DNA from: Clostridiales bacterium
Lineage (GTDB): Bacteria; Bacillota; Clostridia; UBA1381
DNA length: 33,147 bases
NCBI GenBank assembly: GCA_029219585.1
Contig: JAQXTR010000024.1
Coordinates: 1-33,147 of the forward strand
Direction of reading: 5' to 3'
Position numbers and translations under genes: made by a program
Notes under the pieces: model-generated
Told to the model about the DNA's origin: nothing
The model's input: the letters and a program-made list of their open reading frames with translations, nothing else
The model's database searches: none
In this document: positions 33,094 to 33,147 of the stretch, piece after piece
How the letters are laid out: each line of letters begins with the position of its first letter
Position numbering within the stretch: position 1 is the first letter of the stretch

Positions 33094-33147
33094 ATGAACG
33101 AGAGTTTGATCCTGGCTCAGGACGAACGCTGGCGGCGTGCCTAACAC
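33094..33147 (+). rRNA. 16S ribosomal RNA, 5' end (partial)
   Basis: AGAGTTTGATCCTGGCTCAG at 33101-33120 is the universal 16S start (E. coli position 8 onward), followed by the expected GACGAACGCTGGCGGCGTGC. The mature 5' end is estimated at about 33094. The gene runs off the window. Confidence 0.98.

Noticed and set aside
32901-33095. 64-residue minus-strand open frame in the rRNA leader
   Set aside because: It overlaps structured leader RNA and the 16S start, and has no ribosome site or recognisable product.

Overview
The window looks like chromosomal DNA of a low- to moderate-GC Firmicute of class Clostridia, perhaps an Oscillospiraceae/Ruminococcaceae-like gut anaerobe. The evidence is a Gram-positive PolC, IreB, a GatCAB amidotransferase operon with an archaeal-type aspartyl-tRNA synthetase, a glycine riboswitch upstream of an AGCS symporter, Gram-positive ribosome binding sites, and the order SRP RNA-dnaX-ebfC-recR-rRNA operon known from Bacillus. 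No genus can be named from the sequence alone.

Layout. Positions 1-856 hold the 3' end of a gene interrupted by an in-frame TAA, closed by a bidirectional terminator. Positions 857-8188 are read leftwards: a small ribbon-helix-helix-like protein, then gatC-gatA-gatB-aspS (indirect Asn-tRNA and probably Gln-tRNA synthesis) behind a structured leader, then a YkgJ-like Cys-rich protein followed by a membrane-anchored VanW-domain protein. A divergent promoter pair near 8241-8356 separates these from a rightward block: a divergent type IIA topoisomerase pair, citrate synthase, a TagA/WecG glycosyltransferase and dTMP kinase (8431-15565, probably one transcript). There follow, mostly with their own promoters, an M16 peptidase, IreB, a TIGR01212-type radical SAM enzyme, and an ArsR repressor coupled to a HAD phosphatase. 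A secreted transglutaminase-like protein is convergent on the HAD gene.

The region 21208-21701 is regulatory: a consensus promoter for the transglutaminase gene on the minus strand and, on the plus strand, a promoter, a single glycine aptamer, two successive terminator hairpins and a possible 14-codon leader ORF before the AGCS symporter. Purine nucleoside phosphorylase and polC overlap by 8 bases; tyrS follows with its own promoter. The right end carries SRP RNA, dnaX with an A10 slippery run, ebfC, recR, then a strong rRNA promoter, a roughly 400-base leader and the first bases of 16S rRNA.

Most genes are housekeeping: replication (PolC, DnaX, topoisomerase), recombination (RecR), translation (GatCAB, AspRS, TyrRS, SRP RNA, 16S), nucleotide metabolism and envelope functions. 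There is no CRISPR array, phage, transposase or conjugation module. I see no clear undescribed multi-gene system. The best leads are the divergent topoisomerase pair, the A10 run in dnaX at almost the same codon as the E. coli frameshift site, the layered riboswitch leader, and an identical 13-base A/T element placed identically before the SRP RNA and rRNA promoters. Twelve promoters could be assigned, all with exactly 17-base spacers.
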